From positions 1-34,373 of the IMG/VR virus record IMGVR_UViG_3300049057_000245: DNA of 34,373 nt, one strand, 5' to 3'. Each line of letters begins with the position of its first letter. The stretch's first letter is position 1. Source of the stretch: a virus. Position numbers and translations under genes: made by a program. Under the pieces are notes generated by a model. The model made no database searches, was not told the DNA's origin, and saw nothing but the letters and a program-made list of their open reading frames with translations. Below are positions 9,729 to 16,519 of the stretch, piece by piece.

Positions 9729-10484
9729 TTAGTAGGCAAAATCTGTGCAGGTGACTATTCCATATTCTGCTGTGCTTGTAGATGTTTTTGTCTTTTCCCC
9801 ATTTATCCATATTTCGCAGGTGATGGAGCCACGTCCACCATTTTGTGCAACCAGGCTGAGTGAAGCACCTGTTTCAACGTTCATTTCTTTTTCCCAAGGG
9901 ATATTGGTATTGATTTGTTCAATGCCACCCGTTTGATTGAAGTATGTTACAGAAGCAGATTGTGCACTGCCTGAAATCACATAGCGCACTTCATAACCGC
10001 TAAATACAGATGGTGTGCCTGCTGGTGTTGGCGTGTTGAGATAAATAATGAAACAAAAACAACAAAACGCAACGATGAGACCAGAGACGACAATAATCAA
10101 TGTATTGTTATTGCTCTTTTGCGGGTGTGGGGGTGTGATAGGTTGTGGCGCAATTACCTTTTGTGGAACTGGCGCATATTTTTTACTTGGTTCCGCGACC
10201 ATTGGTTGTGGTTCAGGTTGAGTTGGGATTTGCGAAGCAGGGCGTCTTACTTTTTGAATGAGATCAGCACGGATTTTCTGGGCTTGTTCGTGAGTGGGGT
10301 TGAGTTTCAGAATTGATTCTAAAATGCTCAGCCGTTCATAGTCATCTTGGGCAGTTTGCAATAACCATTCCCAAGCCTTGATATGGTCTGGATGTTCTTT
10401 GACCACATTGCGGAAGATCTCGCGGGCTTTCTCTTTATTGCCCGCCTTGTATTCATTGATGCCGTCTTGCAGAAATTCAACCAT
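9729..10484 (-). CDS. Membrane protein with cytoplasmic TPR-like domain and exported MmpS-like domain
   Basis: The 251-residue protein has three parts. Residues 1-70 match TPR-like helices (AGNKEKAREIFRNVVKEHPD, then a second repeat). A proline-rich stretch spans 80-122. One membrane helix lies at 128-149. Residues about 162-251 resemble the extracytoplasmic domain of MmpS-family proteins, with a YEVRYVISGSAQSASVTY strand run, a PWEKEM turn and two cysteines (in SITCEIW and GIVTC) likely to form a disulfide. It has no enzyme motif. It is the third gene of the leftward lysogeny operon, between a small protein and the integrase. An expressed prophage surface protein might serve superinfection exclusion or host change; that role is inferred from position only. 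Confidence 0.75.
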   Translation of the reverse strand: MVEFLQDGINEYKAGNKEKAREIFRNVVKEHPDHIKAWEWLLQTAQDDYERLSILESILKLNPTHEQAQKIRADLIQKVRRPASQIPTQPEPQPMVAEPSKKYAPVPQKVIAPQPITPPHPQKSNNNTLIIVVSGLIVAFCCFCFIIYLNTPTPAGTPSVFSGYEVRYVISGSAQSASVTYFNQTGGIEQINTNIPWEKEMNVETGASLSLVAQNGGRGSITCEIWINGEKTKTSTSTAEYGIVTCTDFAY

Positions 10485-10487
10485 ATT

Positions 10488-10715
10488 TTATTTTACCCAA
10501 TGGGCGGGATAAGTTTTTCTTTCAATCCATTCCAAATAAAAAAATTTGATGTGTTCAATGATTTGGTACAAAGTGGGACGGGCGTGCCACACGACGAGAA
10601 TATAAATGCGCAGTTTTTGATATGGCTTGAGATATTGCCAAGCCTGATTAAGCTTTGCGAGCCTTTCGTCGCTTTGAAACTTTTGAAACCCTTGCGGATT
10701 CGTTCTGCGCTTCAT
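10488..10715 (-). CDS. Hypothetical small basic protein of the lysogeny operon
   Basis: From the ATG at 10715 the product has 75 residues and overlaps the end of the upstream regulator gene by 68 bases; an earlier in-frame ATG lies at 10763. GAGG and AAAGG sequences precede 10715. The stop is 3 bases before the TPR/MmpS-like gene. The sequence is basic and aromatic (WQYLKPYQKLRIYILVVWHA, then IIEHIKFFYLEWIERK), with a helical, slightly hydrophobic middle that could be a weak membrane or DNA-contact region. No family is recognised. The long overlap makes the exact start uncertain. Confidence 0.5.
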   Translation of the reverse strand: MKRRTNPQGFQKFQSDERLAKLNQAWQYLKPYQKLRIYILVVWHARPTLYQIIEHIKFFYLEWIERKTYPAHWVK

Positions 10716-11055
10716 ACCTTTCAACTTCCTCAGCAATTTTCTTTTGCTTTTCTTCGGGAACAAATTCCCATTTGCTATTGACCTTTTGTAAATATGGATT
10801 CGGCGGGGTCAGTTCGAGCAGTTCATACACTTCATTTCCGATTTTTTCAGCAAGCACAAAAAGATATTTGTAATCGGATGGCTTTGCTCCATTCATCCAA
10901 CCATCTAAAACTTGTTGAGTGACTTTTGTTTTAGAGGTGTTGAGAGAAAGCCAGCGCGCGAAAGCACTGAAGGATGAACGTTTTTTCGGCTGTGTTTTTT
11001 CCCACTCCAAGAATTTGTTGAAGAGATAGTCTTTGAATGGAGGGTAAGAAGTCAT
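10648..11055 (-). CDS. XRE/HTH-type transcriptional regulator, probable repressor
   Basis: From the ATG at 11055 the protein has 135 residues; an upstream in-frame ATG at 11106 would place two of the operator copies inside the gene, so 11055 is preferred. Residues about 25-80 fit a Cro/C1-like helix-turn-helix: FSAFARWLSLN, VTQQVLDGWMNGAKPSD, then LAEKIGNEVYELLEL. The C-terminal third is basic and lysine rich. The gene heads the leftward operon with the integrase and faces the Cro-like gene at 11177 across a control region with repeated sites. This layout is that of a temperate-phage immunity region. Which of the two regulators acts as repressor is inferred. Confidence 0.75.
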   Translation of the reverse strand: MTSYPPFKDYLFNKFLEWEKTQPKKRSSFSAFARWLSLNTSKTKVTQQVLDGWMNGAKPSDYKYLFVLAEKIGNEVYELLELTPPNPYLQKVNSKWEFVPEEKQKKIAEEVERYEAQNESARVSKVSKRRKARKA

Positions 11056-11071
11056 TTGTAACACGGATTTT

Positions 11072-11149
11072 ACCTGTAAATAACGCCTGTAAATTGGGCT
11101 TGACAAAATAGAAAGTTAATAGTAAATTACCTGTAAATCTAAATTTACA
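11072..11149. promoter_or_regulatory. Divergent control region with three CCTGTAAAT sites and a rightward promoter
   Basis: CCTGTAAAT occurs at 11073-11081, 11086-11094 and 11130-11138. The third copy is half of a palindrome TGTAAAT-N4-ATTTACA (11132-11149). A rightward promoter TTGACA (11100-11105), 17-bp spacer, TAAATT (11123-11128) lies between copies 2 and 3, so a protein at the third site would cover the start point. This is an operator layout for the regulators encoded on either side. No leftward promoter could be fixed with confidence. Confidence 0.7.
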
Positions 11150-11176
11150 ACTGACTTGTTAAAAATAAGGTGACCT

Positions 11177-11473
11177 ATGACTGAAATTATGTTTCAAAAA
11201 GTAGTTAAGAAATACCGTGAGGATTCAGGGCATTCATTGCGTGGCTTCGCAGATGCCTTGAACGAAAAACTCATCAATACCGATATTTCACACGCCACGA
11301 TTGCAAATTGGGAAAACAAACCAATCGAACCCGATAACTTACGTTTCTTTTTTGAATGCCTCGCCACTTATGAAGATTGGCGCAGAGCTTTTGCCGCTGA
11401 TAGTTTATGCGCCATGTTTCCTGACTTGGTGGAAAGTGGTCTCATTAGTTTCAAATTACCGTTGGCAGGGTAG
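11177..11473 (+). CDS. Cro/C1-type HTH DNA-binding protein
   Basis: The 98-residue protein has an AAGGTG ribosome site 4 bases before its ATG. Residues about 5-65 form an XRE-like helix-turn-helix: VVKKYREDSGHSLRGFADAL, then ISHATIANWENKPIEPD, then a helix ending in FFECLATY. The C-terminus (about 70-98) is a short hydrophobic helix and tail. It is the first rightward gene after the divergent operator region and so sits where Cro or an early activator is found. It may oppose the leftward regulator. Domain assignment is sound; the regulatory direction is inferred. Confidence 0.78.
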   Translation: MTEIMFQKVVKKYREDSGHSLRGFADALNEKLINTDISHATIANWENKPIEPDNLRFFFECLATYEDWRRAFAADSLCAMFPDLVESGLISFKLPLAG

Positions 11474-11484
11474 GGAGAAAAATT

Positions 11485-11736
11485 ATGGAAAGAAGAATTC
11501 GCGTTAGTTCAGACACTGTCAGCACAATGAAAGAGATTCGAAAGGTTTGGAAAATCCTGACGCTTTCAAAAGGCAACAAGACTTGCAGAGAAATTGCTTG
11601 CGAGATCCGCACATCGAAAACTCGCGTTTCACACATCATTCAATATCTCGAACGATTAGGACATATCAAACGCATTCCACGTTCCAAATTCATTACCGTC
11701 AATATTCCTTTTGTTGAAATTCTTAATACCCAGTAG
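11485..11736 (+). CDS. Small winged-helix DNA-binding protein
   Basis: The 83-residue basic protein is preceded by GGGAG 7 bases before its ATG. Residues about 18-65 show the pattern of a winged helix: VWKILTLSKGNKTCREIA (helices 1-2), RTSKTRVSHIIQYLERLGH (recognition helix), then IKRIPRSKFITVNI (wing). This is similar to MarR/ArsR-like or replication-control HTH proteins. It lies 11 bases after the Cro-like gene and 7 before the next, in one early transcript. A role in early gene control is likely. No specific family name can be given. Confidence 0.7.
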   Translation: MERRIRVSSDTVSTMKEIRKVWKILTLSKGNKTCREIACEIRTSKTRVSHIIQYLERLGHIKRIPRSKFITVNIPFVEILNTQ

Positions 11737-11743
11737 GTGAGTT

Positions 11744-11935
11744 ATGACACTCACCACTGGCGAACGTAAAAAAGTTCTCAGCCAGTGGACCTTTGAGATT
11801 TTGGTTGAGTTTGAACCACTCCCGAAGGATAAAGAATCAGCATATTGGGCAAGCTTGCAATATTTTGCTGATGTGATGTTCGAACAAGAAAACCTGACCG
11901 CTCCCACGCTGGAGTTGGAAGCGGTCACAGTCTGA
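11744..11935 (+). CDS. Hypothetical small acidic protein
   Basis: The 63-residue product begins 7 bases after the winged-helix gene, and the AGGTGAG before its ATG overlaps the previous stop. It is acidic, with a helical core (ERKKVLSQWTFEILVEFEPL, then a tyrosine-tryptophan helix) and no cysteine or membrane motif. Small acidic early phage proteins often bind host enzymes, but nothing here identifies a target. The tight spacing and good ribosome site support it as a real gene. Confidence 0.55.
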   Translation: MTLTTGERKKVLSQWTFEILVEFEPLPKDKESAYWASLQYFADVMFEQENLTAPTLELEAVTV

Positions 11936-12007
11936 AGAAGCAGTGGCGTGCTTCATACCCAAACTATACAGCCAAACTCCGCATTTGTCAGAACTTGGAG
12001 CATGGAA

Positions 12008-12091
12008 ATGAACGTACTCAGGGCAAAAATTTGTTTCGCGATCATCTTTTTGGGCACAATTCTATTGGTGGTACTTGCCTTATGGAAATGA
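12008..12091 (+). CDS. 27-residue single-span membrane microprotein
   Basis: An ATG at 12008 is preceded by GGAG (11997-12000), 7 bases away. The frame encodes 27 residues: a basic N-terminus (MNVLRAK) and one hydrophobic helix of about 18 residues ending in LWK. Its TGA overlaps the start of the next gene in an ATGA (12088-12091), so the two would be coupled. The good ribosome site, membrane-like composition and coupling support a real gene. The function is unknown; a small partner of the next membrane protein is possible. Confidence 0.5.
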   Translation: MNVLRAKICFAIIFLGTILLVVLALWK

Positions 12092-12417
12092 AAATTCTCT
12101 TAATCCTTATTGTTAGCATGGTTGTGATTGTTGCCACTTTCGTGCTTGCGCGTGAATACGTGACGATGCAAAACAAGTTGAAAAGTTTAGATGAACGCTT
12201 GTTGAAATTGGAAGAGGCGAATAAAGCACGTGTGCCATATCGTGTGCAAGATGCAGTTTTAGATGTCGTGGCACTCGTGAGCGACGTGATTGAAACCAAT
12301 CAAGACATGAATCAACTTGAAAAGCAACAGCGCGAACGCAACGAACGCAAATTGGAAGATGCGCTCAATCGTTTGAAAAACACATTGTCATTAGGCACGA
12401 AGCGCGAATCTAAATGA
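12088..12417 (+). CDS. Membrane-anchored coiled-coil protein
   Basis: The ATG at 12088 forms an ATGA overlap with the microprotein upstream; an ATG at 12082 in the same frame is the alternative. From 12088 the product has 109 residues: an N-terminal membrane helix (about 2-22, ILLILIVSMVVIVATFVLA), then a charged helix with heptad-like spacing (about 25-105: LKSLDERLLKLEEANKAR and EKQQRERNERKLEDALNRLK). The coiled coil would probably lie outside the membrane or along its inner face. It has no enzyme motif. It could act with the 27-residue microprotein, perhaps in host-envelope change. No family is recognised. Confidence 0.65.
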   Translation: MKILLILIVSMVVIVATFVLAREYVTMQNKLKSLDERLLKLEEANKARVPYRVQDAVLDVVALVSDVIETNQDMNQLEKQQRERNERKLEDALNRLKNTLSLGTKRESK

Positions 12418-12550
12418 ATGAACTTTGAAAAGTGAATAACGGGACCGAGCCATGAAGAAAGCACACGCGGCGATTAGCAAGATTATCGCTTTGGATTTTC
12501 AGCCATGAGTGAGAGCAAGTAAAGGTCTTTGAGTTCCCGTGTATTTGTGT

Positions 12551-12608
12551 GAGTGAGTTGGTCTGTAGGAGACCGCAATGATTTCAGGTTCGAGTCCTGA
12601 TCACTCCA
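12551..12608 (+). other. tRNA-like element: canonical T-arm and acceptor stem
   Basis: A 5-bp stem TCAGG/CCTGA (12584-12588, 12596-12600) closes a canonical TTCGAGT T-loop. It is followed at once by TCACTC (12601-12606), which pairs perfectly with GAGTGA at 12551-12556. Between them is only one hairpin, GGTCT-GTAGG-AGACC (12560-12574). A full D-arm and anticodon arm cannot be fitted and U33 is missing, so a working tRNA is unlikely. It could be a decayed tRNA, a tRNA mimic, or a tRNA 3' end carried as an attachment-site core for the tyrosine recombinase about 1.2 kb away. Confidence 0.45.
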
Positions 12609-12672
12609 CTAGGCAGAACTGATAACTCTGCCGAAGAGCGGAGCGATTTCGCTTCATTCTCCTCCTTAATAA

Positions 12673-12703
12673 GGTGCATGGAGATTCCAACTCTCTATGC
12701 ACC
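12673..12703 (+). other. Strong 12-bp hairpin before the zinc-ribbon gene
   Basis: GGTGCATGGAGA (12673-12684) pairs with TCTCTATGCACC (12692-12703), with one G-T pair and a 7-base loop. No T-run follows, so it is not a classic terminator. It lies 26 bases before the chosen start at 12729 and contains another in-frame ATG (12678), which would be hidden in the stem. It may affect translation or mRNA stability. Confidence 0.6.
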
Positions 12704-12728
12704 GAAGATAACGAAAGGTAAAAATCAA

Positions 12729-12953
12729 ATGTTTATTTGCAAACGAAGATCAGATTTAGCACCAAAAACGACCTGCCCACATTGCCGTGAAGAATACACG
12801 CTTGGGGTGAATGGTACGGTCCATGGTTGTGACGATTGCACAAACACATCCCGTGCAAAGAGCGGCTTTGTCATTCAAGAAGAAAAATGCTGTTGCTATG
12901 AAAAGATTGGTGACAACCCGAATTGCCCAGTGCCAAGTCACAAGGTGGGATGA
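12729..12953 (+). CDS. Small cysteine-rich zinc-ribbon-like protein
   Basis: From the ATG at 12729 (AAAGG 10 bases upstream) the product has 74 residues; an earlier in-frame ATG at 12678 lies within the hairpin. CPHC at about residues 16-19 and CDDC at about 34-37 are two cysteine pairs of a zinc ribbon. A further CCCYEKIGDNPNCP group (about 53-66) could hold a second metal or pair with it. Such proteins bind nucleic acid or proteins. It ends 4 bases before the coiled-coil gene, so both are probably in one transcript. The specific role is unknown. Confidence 0.65.
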   Translation: MFICKRRSDLAPKTTCPHCREEYTLGVNGTVHGCDDCTNTSRAKSGFVIQEEKCCCYEKIGDNPNCPVPSHKVG

Positions 12954-12957
12954 AGCG

Positions 12958-13839
12958 ATGAATACAAAAACTCAACTTCCTCAAATTGTTGAAGATCTCA
13001 TTGCTCAACAAAAGGCAATAATCGAAACTGAGCAGAAATTAAAAGCCGAAGCCAAGCATGAATTAGAACAAAAGAATATCGAAGCTGGAAGACAAGTTCT
13101 TCAACAGAAGCTCGAAGCAATTCTTATTACACTGCCTGAATGGTTGAGGCCATATGACGTTACCAAAGCGGATTGGAAAGATAGTGATCTAGAAAACCTC
13201 GGAATAAATCAGCGCATTATAGATAATTTATTGCTGAATTTCAATGTTCCAGGTCTCGCGCCCATTCAATACAAACATTCTGAGAAACAGTGGAGATCTG
13301 CAGAAGCTTATTCCGAATGGAATGGTGATGATCGTTTTCCAGCACTGAAACTCAACAACAGTTCTTACTGGAGAAATAGTTTTGAATACACCTTGTTGAT
13401 TGCTCGAGATAACTTGCTTGAATACGAAAAAATGAAAGCTGAACATGATAAAGAAACCCAACGTAGAGTTGAGCAGCGCAAGGCAGAAATTCTTCGCGAA
13501 GAACAACAACAAATTCAATATGAAGAGAAACGGGAAGTTGAAAAAGAAGAAGATAAACAATTATTTGAAGTCTTCAAAGATGATCCAGTAGTTATTTATC
13601 TTTTGAAAGCCTTCCTTGCAATCAAACAAGAGCGAGATATGTTCTCGTCACAAATTCAGGATGCAGAAGAAACGATCTATTCAATTGAAGAGCGCTGGTC
13701 ACGCAAAGCTTCTGACCTTCGCCGTCAGGCAGATGATGCTCAACGCCGCGCTGATGATGAACGCAGACGCTTGGAAGATGATTTAAGTGATGCGGAATCT
13801 AAAGTAAACAAGCTTCAAAAGCAAGAACGCGGTTGGTAA
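12958..13839 (+). CDS. Coiled-coil protein, hypothetical
   Basis: The ATG at 12958 follows the previous stop by 4 bases, with AAGGTGGG 9 bases before it. The 293-residue protein has a short helical N-terminus (about 5-60, rich in Glu, Lys and Gln), a globular middle (about 60-155, with aromatic residues such as YWRNSFEYTLL) and two charged helical regions: about 160-200 (KAEHDKETQRRVEQRKAEIL) and about 225-290 (RRQADDAQRRADDERRR). Heptad-like spacing is clear. It may scaffold or bind DNA during recombination or replication, since it precedes the tyrosine recombinase by 2 bases. No family is recognised. Confidence 0.65.
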   Translation: MNTKTQLPQIVEDLIAQQKAIIETEQKLKAEAKHELEQKNIEAGRQVLQQKLEAILITLPEWLRPYDVTKADWKDSDLENLGINQRIIDNLLLNFNVPGLAPIQYKHSEKQWRSAEAYSEWNGDDRFPALKLNNSSYWRNSFEYTLLIARDNLLEYEKMKAEHDKETQRRVEQRKAEILREEQQQIQYEEKREVEKEEDKQLFEVFKDDPVVIYLLKAFLAIKQERDMFSSQIQDAEETIYSIEERWSRKASDLRRQADDAQRRADDERRRLEDDLSDAESKVNKLQKQERGW

Positions 13840-13841
13840 TC

Positions 13842-14759
13842 ATGCAAACCCAAACCATCAGCCAAATCCAACTCCTAGAAACAGATCCATTTCGCGCATA
13901 CGTCGAAGCGACTTATAAAAATCAAAAAACGGTAGATGCCATTCATCAACATTTGCGCGTCTTTTCTCTTTGGTATCAAACCGCATTTGGCGAAGCCTTC
14001 CAAGCGCATGACCTCACCAATTACGCCGTTCAATGTTGGCGCAAACACAGTCTCTATGAAGCCAAAGTGAAAGCCAGCACATGGAATGCTCGTTTGTGGG
14101 CATTAGATGTGCTTGTGCAGTGGCTCGAGAAACCTGACTTGCTCGCAGGCGTCGAAGCCAAAGAATTCACCCGCGGCGAATCACGCAACCGTGCCCTCAC
14201 GCAAAACGAATATCACCGCCTGATGAATACCATGGAAACAAACATCAGCCGCGCACTGACAGCTCACGAATATTTCAACGCAGTGCGAGATTGGGCATCC
14301 GCTTCGCTCATGCTTCATGCTGGTTTGCGCGTGGATGAAGTTCGCTTAACTGAAACATCCGATATCACCATCAACGAACGCAGTGGCACGGTCCGTGTGC
14401 GCGATGGCAAAGGTGGCAAAGAACGAATTGTGGATCTCAACAAACATGCCCGCGCCGCGTTAAGCAAGTGGATTGAACTTCAAGATGGTGCTCAGCTTTT
14501 GTTTAATGGAATATCCATCCGCACCATTCAACGTGCAGTGAAAGAACTCGGAAAACAAATCGGCGTGCCAGATCTCACTTGTCACTGGTTGCGCTACACC
14601 TGCGCCAAGATGTGCGAAGAACATAATCACAAACGCGGTTTGCCCTATAGCCAGGTACTGCGCATCGTGCAAGAAATGCTGGGCCATAAAAATCCGCAAA
14701 CAACAGAAACCTACCTGCGCTCAGGTATCACCGAGCGTCAAGGCGCAATGGATTGGTGA
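13842..14759 (+). CDS. Tyrosine recombinase (phage integrase / XerC-like)
   Basis: The 305-residue protein from the ATG at 13842 (2 bases after the previous stop) has both domains of the family. Residues about 14-105 form the SAM-like core-binding domain. The catalytic domain carries R163 (LHAGLRVDEV), a basic loop with candidate lysines near 190-193, H248-x-x-R251 (HWLRYTCA), H282 (LGHKNPQTTETY) and the nucleophile Y291. All key residues are present, so it should be active. It could integrate the phage, resolve dimers, or invert a segment. It is the second recombinase here, of a family unrelated to the serine integrase. Confidence 0.92.
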   Translation: MQTQTISQIQLLETDPFRAYVEATYKNQKTVDAIHQHLRVFSLWYQTAFGEAFQAHDLTNYAVQCWRKHSLYEAKVKASTWNARLWALDVLVQWLEKPDLLAGVEAKEFTRGESRNRALTQNEYHRLMNTMETNISRALTAHEYFNAVRDWASASLMLHAGLRVDEVRLTETSDITINERSGTVRVRDGKGGKERIVDLNKHARAALSKWIELQDGAQLLFNGISIRTIQRAVKELGKQIGVPDLTCHWLRYTCAKMCEEHNHKRGLPYSQVLRIVQEMLGHKNPQTTETYLRSGITERQGAMDW

Positions 14760-14763
14760 GACT

Positions 14764-14955
14764 ATGTTTCCTGTAAAAGTCGAAACAAGAGTTTTGTTGA
14801 ATTGCCCTAATTGTAAATTCAGTTCAAGGTACGACGCTGAATTTTTATCTGATGCAATCAAAGAACATAAAAGCATTTCATGTGTCGCTTGTGGTGAACA
14901 CTTTCAAATCATTATCCAAAGTATTGAAAAGGTAAAAGATGCAACAAGTAGCTGA
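14764..14955 (+). CDS. Small zinc-ribbon protein
   Basis: The 63-residue protein begins 4 bases after the recombinase stop and overlaps the methyltransferase start by 17 bases. CPNC at residues 14-17 and CVAC at 40-43 give a clear two-knuckle zinc ribbon, separated by a helix-containing loop (FLSDAIKEHKSI). The C-terminal tail (IIIQSIEKVKDAT) is short and helical. It may help DNA binding by the recombinase or the methyltransferase; only the gene order suggests this. Confidence 0.68.
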   Translation: MFPVKVETRVLLNCPNCKFSSRYDAEFLSDAIKEHKSISCVACGEHFQIIIQSIEKVKDATSS

Positions 14956-16519
14956 TTTATTTTGTGGTGCAGGTGGCACATCCACTGGCGTGTTGCAAGC
15001 CGCTGATGAACTTGGTTTGAAAGTGAATTTGATTGCTGTCAATCATTGGGATTTGGCAATTGCCACGCATTCAGAAAATCACCCTGGCATGAGTCACTAC
15101 AATGCAGATTTGGAAGATATCAATCCAAATGAAGTTGTGCCATCAGGCAAATTGCGTTTATTGGTTGCATCACCCGAATGCACACATTTCAGCCGCGCAC
15201 GTGGTGGCAAGCCGATGAGTGATCAAAGCCGCACATCTGCCAAACACATTATCCACTGGGCAAAGGCTTTAGATATCGAAGATATCCTGATTGAGAACGT
15301 CCCTGACTTTGTAGATTGGGGACCGCTTGATCGCGAAACCATGCGACCTATCAAAGCACGGAAAGGTCAATATTTCCATAAGTTCATTCGTGATCTTGAA
15401 TCGCTTGGTTACAAAGTGGCATGGCGAATTCTCAATGCGGCTGACTATGGTGACCCAACCACACGCAAACGTTTATTCATCATTGCACGCAAGCATCAAG
15501 CCATTCGTTTCCCTGAACCAACACATCACAAAGATGGTGGCGATATGTTCGGTGCTCGTCCGAAGTGGAAACCAGCTCGCGAGATTATTGATTGGACCAT
15601 CAAAGGCGAGTCAATATTCAAACGCAAGAAACCACTTGCTGAAAACACTTTGCGTCGCATTTGGGCAGGCTTGATGAAATATGGTGGCAAAGCATTTGTC
15701 ATTGGTCAGCAATCAGGTGCAACTCCGCGTGATGTTGATCAACCTGTGCCAACAGTTGCTGCAGCAGGTGCAATTTCAATGGTAGAGCCATATCTTGTTG
15801 AATATCACAACGGCAAGAATTCAGAGCGCAGAACACGTTCAATTGAAGATCCACTTCCAACGCTTGATACAAGTAATCGCTTTGGATTATGTGAGCCATT
15901 CATAATCCCTCAGTTCTCTTCAAGTGCTCCCGTTAGCGTTGATAAACCTTTAGGAGTAATCACAACGACCAGCAGGGGTATCGGTTTAGTTGAGCCATTC
16001 ATCATTCCATTCTTTGGTGAACGTGATGGTCAAGAACCTCGCACACATTCAATTGACAATCCTTTGCCATCTGTTACATCACATGGTGCAGGAGCACTGA
16101 TTGAGCCTTTCATTATTCAAATGGAGCAAGGTGGCAGTTTGCATGATGTTGATAAGCCCATGCCAACCATCACAACTGCTGATGCCTTTGCAGTTGTGGA
16201 TCCATTTCTTGTTGAGTATTACGGCACAGGTGCAGTTGCTTCCATAGATGATCCAATGAAAACCATCACAGCTCGTGATCACTTCGCATTGGTTCAGCCT
16301 ATGGCATTTGAACAAGATGGCAAGAAGTATCTGCTTGACATTCGCTTCCGTATGTTGCAGCCACATGAACTGGCACGTGCCATGTCATTCCCTAAGTCAT
16401 ACAAGTTCAAAGGTACACGTGAGCAAGTAGTCAAACAGATTGGCAATGCTGTACCAGTCAACTTGGCAAAGCAACTTGCGAAAGCCCTATTGAAAACACC
16501 AGTCGCAAATGTCAACTGA
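14939..16519 (+). CDS. DNA (cytosine-C5) methyltransferase with repeat-built target-recognition region
   Basis: The start has AAAGG 6 bases upstream. Motif I is DLFCGAGGTSTG (residues 6-17). Motif IV is SPECTHFS with catalytic Cys81; the usual proline before the cysteine is replaced by glutamate. Motif VI is ENVP (119-122), and motif X is QIGNAVPVNLA near 500. The protein methylates C5 of cytosine with S-adenosylmethionine. Between about residues 255 and 465 lies a run of 5-6 similar units with a core like SIDDPLPT(I/V)T followed by EPF(I/L)I, where the target-recognition domain normally sits. Similar insertions are known in other phage enzymes. No cognate endonuclease gene is adjacent, so it is probably an orphan enzyme that guards phage DNA. 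Confidence 0.93.
   Translation: MQQVADLFCGAGGTSTGVLQAADELGLKVNLIAVNHWDLAIATHSENHPGMSHYNADLEDINPNEVVPSGKLRLLVASPECTHFSRARGGKPMSDQSRTSAKHIIHWAKALDIEDILIENVPDFVDWGPLDRETMRPIKARKGQYFHKFIRDLESLGYKVAWRILNAADYGDPTTRKRLFIIARKHQAIRFPEPTHHKDGGDMFGARPKWKPAREIIDWTIKGESIFKRKKPLAENTLRRIWAGLMKYGGKAFVIGQQSGATPRDVDQPVPTVAAAGAISMVEPYLVEYHNGKNSERRTRSIEDPLPTLDTSNRFGLCEPFIIPQFSSSAPVSVDKPLGVITTTSRGIGLVEPFIIPFFGERDGQEPRTHSIDNPLPSVTSHGAGALIEPFIIQMEQGGSLHDVDKPMPTITTADAFAVVDPFLVEYYGTGAVASIDDPMKTITARDHFALVQPMAFEQDGKKYLLDIRFRMLQPHELARAMSFPKSYKFKGTREQVVKQIGNAVPVNLAKQLAKALLKTPVANVN

Larger units (their letters stand above)
12418..12728 (+). other. Structured stretch without a convincing gene
   Basis: This 311-bp stretch holds a tRNA-like element (12551-12608), a hairpin GGCAGA-N9-TCTGCC (12612-12632) and a strong hairpin (12673-12703). 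Only tiny frames such as an 18-codon one at 12452 are present, without good ribosome sites. It may be a structured leader, an attachment region for one of the integrases, or a small-RNA locus. Confidence 0.5.

Noticed and set aside
12452-12508. An 18-codon frame followed by a 5-codon frame with ATGA overlap
   Set aside because: Too short, no Shine-Dalgarno, and composition not like a membrane or regulatory peptide; placed in the non-coding stretch instead.
12551-12608. A functional tRNA gene
   Set aside because: The T-arm and acceptor are good, but there is no room for both D and anticodon arms and U33 is missing; kept only as a tRNA-like element.
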